NCBI RefSeq assembly: GCF_016889805.1
Contig: NZ_CP069535.1
Span: forward strand, 620,001 to 684,000
Length of the DNA stretch: 64,000 nucleotides
Direction: 5' to 3'
From: Rhodanobacter sp. FDAARGOS 1247
GTDB taxonomy: Bacteria > Pseudomonadota > Gammaproteobacteria > Xanthomonadales > Rhodanobacteraceae
The position numbers and the translations under genes are program-made. How positions within the stretch are numbered: position 1 is the first letter of the stretch; each line of letters starts with the position of its first letter. The notes beneath the pieces are model-generated. The model did not search any database. It was not told where the DNA came from and saw nothing but the letters and a program-made list of their open reading frames with translations. Below are positions 1-9,020 of the stretch, one piece after another.

Positions 1-653
1 CGCTGGTCTTTCCGCTGCGTCGCATGACGTCCGATCTGTCCGCCTATCTGGCCGGTCGCGACGGCGGCGTGCAGCGTTTCACGTTGCAGCTGGAACATCG
101 CGAGGGACACACCGAGGTGAAGGTGGGCCTGCTCGCGCCCGAGCGCGAGGCCGGCATGCTGTTCGAACTGGCGCGCGCGCGGCTGGAGCAGGTGCAACTG
201 CCGCAACCGGTCATCGCCATGCGCCTGCTCGCGCGCGATCTGCCTGCGTTCGTGCCGGCCGGCCGCGACCTGTTCGACGAGCGTCCCGCCAATGCGTTGC
301 CGATCGAACAGTTGCGCGAACGCCTGCGTGCCCGGCTGGGCGATTGCGCTGTGCATCAACTGGGCAGCACCACCGATCCGCGGCCCGAGCTGGCGCAGAA
401 GGTGACGACTCACGACGACGGCTGGCGGGAACCCTCGCCACGACCAACCTGGCTGTTCGAACGGCCGATTCCCCTGCGTGGTGCCGCGCCGCAGATCCTG
501 GCCGGCCCCGAGCGGCTGGAAACCGGCTGGTGGGATGGCGGCGAGGTGTGCCGCGACTACTACGTGGTGGAAACCGCGCAAGGCCAGCGCGGCTGGGCGT
601 TCTGTGCGCCGGGCGAGCGCGACGGCTGGATGCTGCACGGCTGGTTCGCATGA
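1..653 (+). CDS. imuB: ImuB-type Y-family polymerase-like protein, C-terminal part (5' truncated by window)
   Basis: The reading frame is open from base 3, so only the C-terminal part of about 217 residues is present. It begins with a PLRR-type segment and the [12 protein letters not shown] stretch typical of the little-finger domain of ImuB proteins, and ends with the tail region rich in Trp and Arg. ImuB is a catalytically inactive Y-family polymerase homologue that bridges ImuA and DnaE2 to the beta clamp during SOS mutagenesis. That role is family knowledge. The downstream dnaE2 start overlaps the stop as ATGA, so the two are translationally coupled. The start and imuA should lie upstream of the window. 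Confidence 0.85.
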   Translation, partial: LVFPLRRMTSDLSAYLAGRDGGVQRFTLQLEHREGHTEVKVGLLAPEREAGMLFELARARLEQVQLPQPVIAMRLLARDLPAFVPAGRDLFDERPANALPIEQLRERLRARLGDCAVHQLGSTTDPRPELAQKVTTHDDGWREPSPRPTWLFERPIPLRGAAPQILAGPERLETGWWDGGEVCRDYYVVETAQGQRGWAFCAPGERDGWMLHGWFA

Positions 654-3600
654 ACGCGTATGCCGAACTGCATTGCCTGTCGAACTTCTCGTTCGGCCGC
701 GGCGCGTCCAGTGCGCGCGAACTGTTCGAGCGCGCGAAGGCCTGCGGCTACGAGGCGCTGGCGATCACCGACGAGTGTTCGCTGGCCGGCATCGTGCGCG
801 CGCTGGAGGCTTCGCGGGCCACCGGCATGAAACTGATCGTGGGCGCCGAATTCCAGCTCGATGATGGCCCCAGGCTGGTGCTGCTGTGCGAGAACAAGGC
901 CGGCTATACCGCGCTGTGCGGGTTGATCACCCGCGGTCGCCGCGCCTCGGCCAAGGGCACGTATCGCCTGGGTTGCGCCGATCTGGCCGATGGCGTGCCG
1001 GGTACCTTCGCGCTGTGGCTGCCCGGACGTGAGCCCGATCCCACGTATGGTCGCTGGATGCGCAACACCTTCGCTGGGCGGGCGTGGCTGGCGGTGGAGC
1101 TGCATCACGGACCCGACGACGCCGGGCGCCTGCACGACCTGCAGCAACTCGGGCACGGCCTTGGCCTGCCGCTGGTTGCCGCCGGCGACGTGCACATGCA
1201 CGTGCGTCGCCGGCTTGCGCTGCAGAACACGCTGACCGCGATCCGCCATCGCGTGCCGCTGGCCGAAGCCGGCGCGCTGATCTTCCGCAACGGCGAGCGC
1301 CACCTGCGCCGGCGCGAGGCGCTGGCGGCGATCTACCCGGCCGCGCTGATGCTCGAAAGCACCGCCATCGCCGCGCGCTGCACGTTCAGCCTCGACGAAC
1401 TGAAATACCGCTATCCCGCCGAGCTGGTGCCCGAAGGCCACAGCGCGACCAGCTGGCTGCGGTACCTCACTGAAAAAGGCATGCACTGGCGCTGGCCGGA
1501 TGGCGTGCCGGAGAAGGTTCGCGCGCAGATCGAGCACGAACTTGGGCTGATCGAGTATCTGAAGTACGAGTCGTATTTCCTCACCGTGCAGGACATCGTG
1601 CACTTTGCCCGCAACAAGGGGATTCTCTGCCAGGGCCGCGGTTCGGCGGCGAACTCCGCCGTGTGTTTCGCGCTCGGCGTCACCGAGGTCGACCCGGCGC
1701 GGGTGAACCTGCTGGTGGAGCGTTTCATCAGCAGGGAGCGCAACGAGCCGCCCGACATCGACGTGGATTTCGAGCACGAGCGGCGCGAGGAGGTGATCCA
1801 GTACATCTACGCCAAGTACGGTCGCGAGCGTGCCGCGCTGGCGGCCACGGTGATCTGCTATCGCGGCAGGAGCGCGGTGCGCGACGTGGCCAAGGCGCTA
1901 GGCCTGCCGCCGGACCAGGTGGATCAGCTGAGCGGCATCTTCGGCTGGCGCGGTGAGCAATCGTTGGACGAGCGCCTGCGCGAACACGGTTTCGAGCCGC
2001 AGGGCGCGGTGCTGCGCCGGGTGCTGAAACTCACCGCCGAGTTGCGCGACATGCCGCGGCACCTGTCGCAGCACGTGGGCGGCTTCGTGATCAGCGACGC
2101 GCCGCTGGCCGAGCTGGTGCCGGTGGAGAACGCGGCGATGGCCGATCGCACCATCATCCAGTGGGACAAGGACGACCTGGACACGATGCGCCTGCTCAAG
2201 GTGGATTGCCTGGCGCTGGGCATGCTGAGCTGCGTGCGTCGCTGCCTGGATCTGCTGCGCGCGCATCGCGGCCAGGATTACAGCCTGGCGACGCTGCCGG
2301 CCGAAGATCCGCGAACGTACGAGATGATCCAGCGCGCCGACACCATCGGCGTGTTCCAGATCGAGAGCCGCGCGCAGATGGCGATGCTGCCGCGGCATCG
2401 CCCGGAAAATTTCTACGACCTGGTGATCCAGGTGGCGATCGTGCGGCCCGGCCCGATCCAGGGCGACATGGTGCATCCGTACCTGCGCCGCCGCCGCGGC
2501 GAGGAGCCGGTGGACTATCCGTCGGAGGATCTGAAGGACGTATTCGAACGCACGCTGGGTGTGCCGCTGTTCCAGGAGCAGGTGATGAAGCTGGCGATCG
2601 TGGCGGCCGGTTACACGGCCGGCGAAGCCGACCAGCTGCGCCGCGCGATGGCGGCGTGGAAGCGCCATGGCGGCATGGAGCACCACCGCGAACGGATCAT
2701 CCGCGGCATGCTCGAACGCGGCTATACGGCCGAGTTCGCCGCACGGCTGTTCGAGCAGATCAAGGGCTTCGGCAGCTACGGTTTTCCAGAGAGCCATGCG
2801 GCCAGTTTCGCCGGCATCGTCTACGCCAGCTGCTGGCTGAAATGCCACGAGCCGGCCGCGTTCGCCTGCGCCCTGCTCAACGCGCAGCCGATGGGCTTCT
2901 ACGGGCCCAGCCAGATCGTGCAGGACGCGCAGCGCCACGGCATCGCGGTGCGCCCGGTCGACGTGCGCCACAGCGACTGGGACTGCACGCTGGAGGACGA
3001 CGCATGCGATCAGCCGGCGCTGCGGCTGGGCCTGCGCCAAGTGCGCGGTTTTCGCGAAGACGTGGCTGGGCGGATGTCGGCGGCGCGCGCCGCGCGTGCC
3101 TTCGTCGACGTGACGGATCTGTGCGCCCGCACCGGCATCGACCGCCGCCAGCAGGAACTGCTGGCCGAGGCGGGCGCCTTGCGCGGCCTGGCGGGTCATC
3201 GCCATCGGGCGAAGTGGGCGGTGGCCGGCGTCGAGCCGCAGCTGCCGTTGTTCGGACGCGCCAGCCCGGCGGAAGAGGCCATCGTGCTGCCGGTGCCGTC
3301 GGTCGCGGAAAACCTGCAGTCGGACTATGCGCGTACCGGCCTCAGCCTCGGCCCGCATCCGCTGCAACTGATCCGTTCGCGCCTGCGCGCGGCGCGTTTC
3401 GCCGACTCGCGCAGCCTGCGTGGCCAGCGGCATCAGAGCCTGGTGCGCGCCGCCGGCCTGGTCACCCAGCGCCAGCGCCCGCAGACCGCCAGCGGCGTCA
3501 CCTTCATCACCATCGAAGACGAACACGGCGCCATCAACGTGGTGGTCTGGAGCCAGGTCGCCGAACGGCAGCGGCGTGCGTATCTGGAGGCGCGCCTGCT

Positions 3601-3718
3601 CGGCGTGGAAGGGCAATGGGAGTGCGTCGACGGCGTGGCCCACCTGATCGCCCGGCGGCTCACCGACATGAGCGCGTGGCTGGGCGAGCTGGACAGTCGC
3701 TCGCGCGATTTCCATTGA
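650..3718 (+). CDS. dnaE2: Error-prone DNA polymerase DnaE2 (ImuC)
   Basis: The product is 1,022 residues, the usual size for DnaE2. The start was chosen at the ATG overlapping the imuB stop (ATGA); it gives the normal N-terminus [17 protein letters not shown] that opens the PHP domain. The polymerase core carries the [12 protein letters not shown] catalytic motif, with its aspartates, near residues 375-386. A C-terminal OB-fold region contains the INVVVW strand. DnaE2 is a C-family polymerase that performs lesion bypass and induced mutagenesis with ImuA and ImuB. Longer in-frame upstream starts exist but would run through imuB. Expression is probably LexA-controlled from a promoter upstream of imuA, which cannot be seen here. 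Confidence 0.95.
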   Translation: MNAYAELHCLSNFSFGRGASSARELFERAKACGYEALAITDECSLAGIVRALEASRATGMKLIVGAEFQLDDGPRLVLLCENKAGYTALCGLITRGRRASAKGTYRLGCADLADGVPGTFALWLPGREPDPTYGRWMRNTFAGRAWLAVELHHGPDDAGRLHDLQQLGHGLGLPLVAAGDVHMHVRRRLALQNTLTAIRHRVPLAEAGALIFRNGERHLRRREALAAIYPAALMLESTAIAARCTFSLDELKYRYPAELVPEGHSATSWLRYLTEKGMHWRWPDGVPEKVRAQIEHELGLIEYLKYESYFLTVQDIVHFARNKGILCQGRGSAANSAVCFALGVTEVDPARVNLLVERFISRERNEPPDIDVDFEHERREEVIQYIYAKYGRERAALAATVICYRGRSAVRDVAKALGLPPDQVDQLSGIFGWRGEQSLDERLREHGFEPQGAVLRRVLKLTAELRDMPRHLSQHVGGFVISDAPLAELVPVENAAMADRTIIQWDKDDLDTMRLLKVDCLALGMLSCVRRCLDLLRAHRGQDYSLATLPAEDPRTYEMIQRADTIGVFQIESRAQMAMLPRHRPENFYDLVIQVAIVRPGPIQGDMVHPYLRRRRGEEPVDYPSEDLKDVFERTLGVPLFQEQVMKLAIVAAGYTAGEADQLRRAMAAWKRHGGMEHHRERIIRGMLERGYTAEFAARLFEQIKGFGSYGFPESHAASFAGIVYASCWLKCHEPAAFACALLNAQPMGFYGPSQIVQDAQRHGIAVRPVDVRHSDWDCTLEDDACDQPALRLGLRQVRGFREDVAGRMSAARAARAFVDVTDLCARTGIDRRQQELLAEAGALRGLAGHRHRAKWAVAGVEPQLPLFGRASPAEEAIVLPVPSVAENLQSDYARTGLSLGPHPLQLIRSRLRAARFADSRSLRGQRHQSLVRAAGLVTQRQRPQTASGVTFITIEDEHGAINVVVWSQVAERQRRAYLEARLLGVEGQWECVDGVAHLIARRLTDMSAWLGELDSRSRDFH

Positions 3719-3837
3719 ATGTTCCGCATGCGCAACCCGTGCGCTGTCGCGCGCCGCGGAATCGGGTAGGCTGACGCCACCGTCGCGACCGGCATGGGGA
3801 TGCCGTCGCGCGGTTCTCTTTCCAATCCGGGGGATTT

Positions 3838-4266
3838 ATGGGTACTTCTTCGTTGGCTGCATTGGCCGGCATGGGCCTGTTCGCCATGCTGGTGATGATC
3901 GTGGTGGGCATCCTGGTGGCGGCACTGGTGCTGAGCGTCGCCTTCCGGCTGGTGGTCGGCGTCATGCCGTCCTACCTGCGTGCGCTGGGCGCGGTGGTGC
4001 TGAGCTGGATCGCGGGCGCCGTGGCGATGGTGATCATCGGCATGGTCAGCTCCGGTGGCGGCGGCGGACTGCTGTCGCTGATCGTGCAATTCCTGGTCGG
4101 CGCCTTCGTGGTGAACTATCTGCTGCTGTCGCAGAACGGCAGCCAGATCGGCTTCGGCAAGGCCTGTCTGGTGCAGGTGATCTACCTGGTGATCTTCCTG
4201 GTGCTGGCGATGATCTTCGCTGCCCTGATGGCGGTGTTCTTCGGCAGCATGCTGGCGCACGGATGA
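3838..4266 (+). CDS. Small polytopic membrane protein, unknown function
   Basis: This 142-residue protein is almost entirely hydrophobic, with about four predicted membrane helices: residues 10-40, 45-68, 75-97 and 107-137. A glycine cluster (SSGGGGGLL) sits near the middle. I recognise no family signature. A strong GGGGGA ribosome site lies just ahead of the ATG, and a TAGGCT hexamer about 70 bases upstream could be a -10 box. The gene stands alone between dnaE2 and a convergent operon and ends at a GC-rich hairpin. The high coding bias and strong ribosome site make it a real gene, but the function is unknown. Confidence 0.7.
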   Translation: MGTSSLAALAGMGLFAMLVMIVVGILVAALVLSVAFRLVVGVMPSYLRALGAVVLSWIAGAVAMVIIGMVSSGGGGGLLSLIVQFLVGAFVVNYLLLSQNGSQIGFGKACLVQVIYLVIFLVLAMIFAALMAVFFGSMLAHG

Positions 4267-4271
4267 TGCAT

Positions 4272-4298
4272 CGAAGGGGCGGGACACCCGCCCCTTCG
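4272..4298. terminator. GC-rich hairpin between convergent genes
   Basis: Two 12-base arms (4272-4283 and 4287-4298) are perfect inverted copies separated by ACA. The hairpin lies exactly between the stops of the plus-strand membrane protein and the minus-strand operon. It has no long T tract on either side, so it may be a weak or bidirectional terminator. Confidence 0.6.
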
Positions 4299-4305
4299 CC
4301 GTGTT

Positions 4306-4710
4306 TCAGGCCAGGCTGGTGGCCACGCCGAAGCTGATCGCCATGATCGCGGCCACCGCCATGCAGGCGCTGCCAGGGCGGATGCGGCGGGCGTCGATGC
4401 GCGGCACCAGCCGCCACAGCAGGACGGTGCCGATCAGCATGTCCAGCACCAGCATCCAGCGCAGCAGGCCGGAACTCAGCAGCGCGCCGTAGGGCGGGTG
4501 CAGGTGGCCTTCATAAGCGGCCACGCCGACGACCAGCAGCAGGCCGGTCATCGTCCACAGCAGGCAGGCCAGGTAGATGCGGTTGAACACCACCGCGCAG
4601 CGTTCGGTCCAGCGCATCACCGACCAGCCGATCAGGGCGAACACCAGCGCAGCCATGCTGCTGTAGAGCACCCACCACAGCAGGGTGCTGATCACCGTAA
4701 GAAGCGTCAT
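4306..4710 (-). CDS. Four-helix membrane protein, unknown function
   Basis: This 134-residue protein has about four hydrophobic segments, roughly residues 5-28, 42-66, 79-101 and 110-131, joined by short charged loops. I recognise no family. Its ATG overlaps the stop of the upstream DUF962 gene as ATGA, so it is the last gene of a minus-strand unit purC, DUF962 gene, this gene. It ends near a convergent hairpin. The overlap suggests co-translation with the DUF962 protein, which is also a membrane protein, but a functional link is only inferred. Confidence 0.7.
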   Translation of the reverse strand: MTLLTVISTLLWWVLYSSMAALVFALIGWSVMRWTERCAVVFNRIYLACLLWTMTGLLLVVGVAAYEGHLHPPYGALLSSGLLRWMLVLDMLIGTVLLWRLVPRIDARRIRPGSACMAVAAIMAISFGVATSLA

Positions 4711-5177
4711 GTGATCTGCTTGAACCCCAGTTTGCGAAACAGCTTGGCCATCAGCCAGGCCGGGCCGACCAGCAGATAGGACAGATCGGTGAGGAAACTG
4801 GGCTTGCGGCCTTCATATTTGTGCCCGATGAACTGGCCGATCCAGGCCACCACGAACACGCCGATCGCGAGGTAGCACAGCTGCGCGGCGCCGAGCCGGT
4901 AGTACAGGAAATTGGTGAGCAGGCCGAACAGGGCGAACACGACCAGCAGGCCGAGCGCCAGCCGATGCGAGCGCCGCCAGTACCAGTAGAACGCCAGCAC
5001 CATCACCAGCACCGCCCACGAGCCGGGACGCAACTGGCTGATCGGCACCGGGATCGCCCACAGCAGCGCGATCACCGACCACAGGATCGGCGGCACGCAG
5101 AACCAGTGGAACACCTGGTTGGTCGGGTTCTGGTGGTCGCTGCTGTAGCTGTCGAGCCAGTCCTGCATGGTGCGCAT
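4707..5177 (-). CDS. DUF962 / Mpo1-like membrane protein
   Basis: The 156-residue product opens with a motif typical of the DUF962 (YGL010w/Mpo1) family, DWLDSYSSDHQNPTNQVFHW, followed by four membrane helices and the conserved GQFIGHKYEGRKPSF segment. Yeast Mpo1 is an Fe(II)-dependent dioxygenase acting on 2-hydroxy fatty acids. The histidines of SDHQNPTN and GQFIGHK are the expected ligands, but activity in this bacterial member is inferred. The start was chosen at 5177 because GGGGAA lies eight bases ahead. The gene begins 20 bases after purC and overlaps the next gene. Confidence 0.8.
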   Translation of the reverse strand: MRTMQDWLDSYSSDHQNPTNQVFHWFCVPPILWSVIALLWAIPVPISQLRPGSWAVLVMVLAFYWYWRRSHRLALGLLVVFALFGLLTNFLYYRLGAAQLCYLAIGVFVVAWIGQFIGHKYEGRKPSFLTDLSYLLVGPAWLMAKLFRKLGFKQIT

Positions 5178-5197
5178 GGCGTTCCCCGTTGAACGTT

Positions 5198-6094
5198 TCA
5201 GTCGAGCCGGATGCCTGCCAGTCGCTGCAGGGCCTCGGCATATTTGGCGGCGGTGCGGGCGATCACGTCGTCCGGAATCACCGGGCCGGGCGCGGTCTTG
5301 TTCCAGTCCTGCGTCTCCAGCCAGTCGCGCACGAACTGCTTGTCGTAGCTGGGCGGACTGATGCCCACGCGGTATTCGTCGGCAGGCCAGAAGCGCGAGG
5401 AATCCGGCGTCAGCATCTCGTCCATCACGTACAGCTTGCCGCTGGCATCGGTGCCGAACTCGAACTTGGTGTCGGCGATGATGATGCCACGTTCGGCCGC
5501 ATAGGCGGCTGCCCAGCGATAGATCGCCAGGGTGGCGTCGCGCACCTGGCCGGCCAGTTCGCCGCCGACCGCATCGATCACCGCGTCGAAGCTGACGTTC
5601 TCGTCGTGGTCGCCCACCGCGGCCTTGGTCGACGGCGTGAAGATCGGTTCGGGCAGTTGCTGCGCCTGCTGCAGGCCGGCGGGCAGGGCGATGCCGCACA
5701 GCGCGCCGGTGGCCCGGTAATCCTTCCAGCCCGAACCGATCAGGTAGCCACGGGCGATGCATTCCACCGGCACCGGCTTCAGCCGCCGCGTCACCACCGC
5801 GCGCTTTTCGTACAGCGCGAGATCGGTGCCCGGCGGCAGCACGTCGGCCAGCGGCACGTCGAGCAGGTGGTTCGGCACCAGGTGGGCGGTCTTGCCGAAC
5901 CAGAAATTGGACATCTGGGTGAGCATTTCGCCCTTGCCCGGGATCGGGTTGGGCAGCACCACGTCGAATGCCGACAGGCGATCGGTGGCCACCATCAGCA
6001 GGCGGTCGTCGTCCAGCGCATAGACATCCCGCACCTTGCCGCGGTGGATCAGTTCGAGTCCGGGAAGGTTCGATTGCGGCAGGATGGTGGGCAC
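5198..6094 (-). CDS. purC: Phosphoribosylaminoimidazole-succinocarboxamide synthase (SAICAR synthetase)
   Basis: The enzyme joins CAIR and aspartate using ATP in purine biosynthesis. The 298-residue product has the SAICAR signatures HRGKVRDVY near the N-terminus, the ATDRLSAFD motif, and ADTKFEFG and [12 protein letters not shown] near the active site. It has the long single-domain form used by Xanthomonadales. No suitable ATG is in frame, so a GTG at 6094 preceded by GGAA was chosen; another GTG at 6109 is possible. It is the first gene of a minus-strand unit with two membrane-protein genes. A TAGAAT box at 6127-6132 on the minus strand could be part of its promoter. Confidence 0.93.
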   Translation of the reverse strand: MPTILPQSNLPGLELIHRGKVRDVYALDDDRLLMVATDRLSAFDVVLPNPIPGKGEMLTQMSNFWFGKTAHLVPNHLLDVPLADVLPPGTDLALYEKRAVVTRRLKPVPVECIARGYLIGSGWKDYRATGALCGIALPAGLQQAQQLPEPIFTPSTKAAVGDHDENVSFDAVIDAVGGELAGQVRDATLAIYRWAAAYAAERGIIIADTKFEFGTDASGKLYVMDEMLTPDSSRFWPADEYRVGISPPSYDKQFVRDWLETQDWNKTAPGPVIPDDVIARTAAKYAEALQRLAGIRLD

Positions 6095-6181
6095 GGCAGC
6101 GGGTTCCACATGGCGGGGAAGCGCCCATTCTAGCCGTTGCGGCACCGTCGCCGGTAACGCGCTGTGGGGTTTCGGGGGCAC

Positions 6182-6190
6182 TGCTAGAAT
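6182..6190 (+). promoter_or_regulatory. Possible extended -10 promoter for the cytochrome c-djlA pair
   Basis: TGCTAGAAT fits an extended -10 element (TGnTATAAT-like) 29 bases before the cytochrome c ATG. No good -35 box is seen. A divergent TAGAAT on the minus strand lies about 50 bases away toward purC, so this may be a divergent promoter region. Confidence 0.4.
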
Positions 6191-6218
6191 TGGCGTCCTT
6201 TGGCCCCATGTGTTGCCG

Positions 6219-6545
6219 ATGCGCATTCCATTGATCGCGGTGCTGGTCCTGCTCGCCGCCCCCACGCTCCACGCCGGCACGCCGGCAGCCCCGGCCCGGC
6301 TCGGTCTGTGTGCCGCTTGCCACGGTGCCGACGGCCACGCCAGCATGCCCGGCGTGCCGAACCTGGCCGGGCAGCGGCTGGACTATCTGCGCGACGCGCT
6401 GAAGCAGTACCGCGACGGCCGCCGCAACATCCCGGTGATGCGCGCCGCGATCGGCCCGGTCAGCGACGCCGAGCTCGACGCGCTGGCGCGCTGGTACAGC
6501 GCGCAGCTTCCCCAACCGCAAGCCCAACCGCAAGGGCAGCCATGA
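6219..6545 (+). CDS. Small periplasmic monohaem cytochrome c
   Basis: The 108-residue precursor has a clear signal peptide ([18 protein letters not shown]) and a single haem-binding CAACH motif near residue 31, followed by the GxPNLAGQ segment of class I cytochromes. [14 protein letters not shown] probably carries the axial methionine. It should be an electron carrier in the periplasm, but its partner is unknown. Its stop overlaps the djlA start as ATGA, so the two genes are coupled although no biochemical link is evident. The C-terminus is a short Pro-Gln repeat tail. Confidence 0.85.
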   Translation: MRIPLIAVLVLLAAPTLHAGTPAAPARLGLCAACHGADGHASMPGVPNLAGQRLDYLRDALKQYRDGRRNIPVMRAAIGPVSDAELDALARWYSAQLPQPQAQPQGQP

Positions 6546-7354
6546 GCTTCACTTATACGCTGTGGTTCGCGTTCTTCGGACTGATCATCGGCCACCTGCC
6601 CGGTGCGGTCACCGGCGCGGTGCTCGGTTTCATCTTCGACAACATGCGCTACAGCCAGCGCAAGAACGCCACGCCGGAAGCCGGCGGTTTCGTGGGCCCG
6701 CTGTTCACCCTGCTGGGCGCGGTGGCGAAGTCCGACGGCCGCGTGTCGGAGCAGGAGATCGCGATCGCCGAACGGCTGATGACGCGAATGAACCTGGATG
6801 CCGAGCTGCGCAAGCAGGCGGTGGTCAGTTTCAACGTGGGCAAACAGCCGGAGTTCGACGTCACTCGCACCATCGCCGAGTTGCGCAACTGGGTCGGCCT
6901 GCGTCGCGACCATGCCTTCCCCGTGCTCGACGTGGTGATCGAGACGGTGCTGGCCGAAGGCAATCCGCCGCCGGAGAAGATGTCGATCCTGCGCCAGCTT
7001 GCCTTCGCCCTGCGCATCAGCGACATGGAGCTGATGGCGCTGATGGCGATGAAGGGCTACGCGTGGAATGCCGGCCCCGGCGGTCCGCGCGGCGGCAACC
7101 AGCATTACGGCAGCGGCGGTGGCTACGTGCCGCCGCAGCGCACCCCGCAGGGGCCGGACCCGTACGCGGTGCTGGGCATCGACCGCAACGCCGACGAACG
7201 CGCGATCAAGCGCGCCTACCGCAAGCTGATCTCCGAACACCACCCCGACCGCCTCGGCGACCTGCCCGAAGACATGCGCAAGCGCGCCGAATCGCGCGCC
7301 AGCGAGATCAATGCGGCGTACGACCGGATCAAAGAGCAGCGCGGGTTCAAATAA
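6542..7354 (+). CDS. djlA: DjlA-type co-chaperone: membrane-anchored, TerB-like and J domain
   Basis: The 270-residue length matches E. coli DjlA. An N-terminal membrane segment (residues 6-33) with glycine spacing is followed by a TerB-like helical domain starting FTLLGAVAKSDGRVSEQEI (about residues 55-180). A Gly-rich linker comes next, then a C-terminal J domain (about 203-270) with the HPD tripeptide in the SEHHPDRLGD segment. DjlA stimulates DnaK from the inner membrane and is linked to envelope stress. It overlaps the cytochrome c gene and is followed by a dispersed palindromic repeat before rpe. Confidence 0.92.
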   Translation: MSFTYTLWFAFFGLIIGHLPGAVTGAVLGFIFDNMRYSQRKNATPEAGGFVGPLFTLLGAVAKSDGRVSEQEIAIAERLMTRMNLDAELRKQAVVSFNVGKQPEFDVTRTIAELRNWVGLRRDHAFPVLDVVIETVLAEGNPPPEKMSILRQLAFALRISDMELMALMAMKGYAWNAGPGGPRGGNQHYGSGGGYVPPQRTPQGPDPYAVLGIDRNADERAIKRAYRKLISEHHPDRLGDLPEDMRKRAESRASEINAAYDRIKEQRGFK

Positions 7355-7367
7355 AGTGAGATGTTCT

Positions 7368-7391
7368 CCCTCCCCTGCCTGCAGGGGAGGG
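7368..7391. repeat. Dispersed palindromic repeat, copy 1
   Basis: Two 11-base arms (7368-7378 and 7381-7391) of CCCTCCCCTGC form a near-perfect hairpin after djlA, followed by a CCGGGGTGGGG tail. A second part of the same repeat family, with the GGACTTCTTTCGGTCGCC core, continues to about 7490. The same blocks recur at 39797-39862. The hairpin may also act as a terminator for the cytochrome-djlA unit. Confidence 0.7.
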
Positions 7392-7553
7392 CCGGGGTGG
7401 GGTCGCTCTTGATCTTCAAGTCAAAAGCGCGCCCCCTCACCTGAAGGACTTCTTTCGGTCGCCAACCTCTCCCTGCTGCGCAGGTGGAGGAGCCAGACGG
7501 CCATGTCGTGGCAGACTTTGCACTCCGTACTTACCCTCATTCCGGCAACTACC

Positions 7554-8234
7554 ATGCCCAAGCAATCCCCCATCATCGCCCCCTCCATCCTCGCCGCCGA
7601 TTTCGCGCGGCTCGGCGAGGACACCGCCGCGGCGCTGGCAGCCGGTGCCGACTGGGTGCACTTCGACGTGATGGACAACCATTACGTGCCGAATCTCACG
7701 ATCGGGCCGATGGTGCTGCAGTCGCTGCGCAAGTTCGGCATCACCGCGCCGATCGACGTGCATCTGATGGTCAAGCCGGTGGACCGCATCGTGCCGGACT
7801 TCGCCAAGGCCGGCGCCAGCCTGATCAGCTTCCATCCGGAGGCCAGCGAACACATCGACCGCACGCTCGGCCTGATCAGGGAATCCGGTTGCCAGGCCGG
7901 CCTGGTGTTCAATCCGGCCACGCCGCTGGATCATCTCGACTACGTGATGGACAAGCTCGACATGATCCTGATCATGTCGGTGAACCCGGGTTTCGGCGGC
8001 CAGAAATTCATCCCCGGCACGCTGGACAAGCTGCGCCAGGTGCGCGAGCGGATCGAGGCCAGCGGCCGCGACATCCGGCTCGAAGTGGATGGCGGTGTCA
8101 CCGCGCAGAACATCGGTGCGATCGCCGCCGCCGGCGCCGACACCTTCGTGGCCGGCTCGGCGATCTTCCACGCCGCGGACTATCGCGCCGAGATCGAGGC
8201 CATGCACCGGGCGATTGCCGGATCGCGCACATAA
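7554..8234 (+). CDS. rpe: Ribulose-phosphate 3-epimerase
   Basis: The enzyme interconverts ribulose 5-phosphate and xylulose 5-phosphate in the pentose phosphate pathway. The 226-residue TIM barrel begins [15 protein letters not shown] and carries DVHLMV, the [13 protein letters not shown] metal/phosphate motif and the LEVDGGV phosphate-binding loop near the C-terminus. The ATG at 7554 was chosen because it gives the standard family start; an in-frame ATG 51 bases earlier would add an unconserved tail. The region ahead is a dispersed repeat, so the promoter is not obvious. Confidence 0.95.
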   Translation: MPKQSPIIAPSILAADFARLGEDTAAALAAGADWVHFDVMDNHYVPNLTIGPMVLQSLRKFGITAPIDVHLMVKPVDRIVPDFAKAGASLISFHPEASEHIDRTLGLIRESGCQAGLVFNPATPLDHLDYVMDKLDMILIMSVNPGFGGQKFIPGTLDKLRQVRERIEASGRDIRLEVDGGVTAQNIGAIAAAGADTFVAGSAIFHAADYRAEIEAMHRAIAGSRT

Positions 8235-8236
8235 AA

Positions 8237-8267
8237 ATCCCGACGCAGTGAACGGCTGCGCCGGGAT
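8237..8267 (-). terminator. Hairpin with T-run, terminator of the sortase operon (possibly bidirectional)
   Basis: ATCCCG-CGCAG (8237-8248) pairs with CTGCG-CGGGAT (8256-8267). Read on the minus strand, the stem is followed by ATTTTTATG, which fits a Rho-independent terminator for the minus-strand sortase unit. It sits directly after the rpe stop and may serve that gene as well. Confidence 0.6.
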
Positions 8268-8301
8268 AAACGTCGTCGGAGACGTGAGAGGAAACACCAT
8301 G

Positions 8302-8379
8302 ATTGGTGTGCCGGCACGGCCACTATGGGGAGGGACTCACGCCGTGCCGGCACGTTCCACGGCAAGGAACCGCACCAAT
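8302..8379. repeat. Nested inverted repeat between rpe and the sortase gene
   Basis: Inner arms 8308-8320 and 8341-8353 are perfect 13-base inverted copies (GTGCCGGCACGGC), and each arm is itself partly palindromic. Outer arms ATTGGTG (8302-8308) and CACCAAT (8373-8379) extend the structure. The outer right arm abuts the sortase stop codon. It may be a transcript-end structure or a small dispersed element. Confidence 0.6.
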
Positions 8380-9020
8380 CACAAGTTCTGACCGGGCTGG
8401 TCGGCTTTGGTTCCCGCGATGCGGGGCGAAACCGCCGCGCCGTCATTCAGTTTCAGCCGGCGCGCCTGCACCACGTAGCGCAGCGGGCCGCCCGGAACCA
8501 CCGCATCGAACGGATAGCAGGTGACCAGCCACAGCCCGTCCATGCTGTCGCGGGGCGGAACGCGCGCCTGCCGACTGTCGATGACGCGGCTGTCCGTCAC
8601 CACGTAGTCGCTGCTGCCGCGCGGGCCGTCCAGGGCCAGCCGGTCGCCCGGGCGCAGCGAGGGCAGGAAGCGGAACTGGGTGTCGCGATGCGCGCTGATC
8701 ACGCCGAGTCCCGCGGCGCCCGGGCGCGCGCCGCCGGTACTCCAGCCCGGGCCGAACGCCAGCGCCTGGCCGCTGTCGCCATCCAGCACGATCAGGTCCT
8801 GATGCAGGCGCGGTACGCGCAGCCGCGCCAGCGGGGCGATGTCGGCCCACGGCCACGGCCGCTGGGAGATCCGTCCGTGATCGGAGCGCGTCCAAGCCCG
8901 CTCCAGCAGCAGCTGTGCCAGCGCGGCCTTGGCGTGAATCCAGACGCCGTCCAGGCCCAGTCCCGCGGCCAGCATCAGCGCGCCGAACATCAGCGCGCGC
9001 CATGCCCGCTGCCGGATCAT
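8379..9020 (-). CDS. Class GN (marine proteobacterial type) sortase
   Basis: This 213-residue protein has an N-terminal membrane anchor (about residues 5-22) and a sortase domain. The catalytic histidine lies in GVISAHRDTQF, the cysteine in LVTCYPFD and the arginine in GGPLRYVVQA, in the expected order. Such sortases occur one per genome in some proteobacteria beside a single dedicated target, and cleave the target's C-terminal sorting signal. The start was chosen at 9020, where ATG overlaps the target gene's stop; 9026 is also possible. The neighbours match the dedicated sortase system exactly. Confidence 0.9.
   Translation of the reverse strand: MIRQRAWRALMFGALMLAAGLGLDGVWIHAKAALAQLLLERAWTRSDHGRISQRPWPWADIAPLARLRVPRLHQDLIVLDGDSGQALAFGPGWSTGGARPGAAGLGVISAHRDTQFRFLPSLRPGDRLALDGPRGSSDYVVTDSRVIDSRQARVPPRDSMDGLWLVTCYPFDAVVPGGPLRYVVQARRLKLNDGAAVSPRIAGTKADQPGQNL

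Noticed and set aside
1898..3715. A 605-codon minus-strand frame
   Set aside because: It is a shadow of dnaE2, whose PHP, polymerase and OB motifs run through the same DNA.
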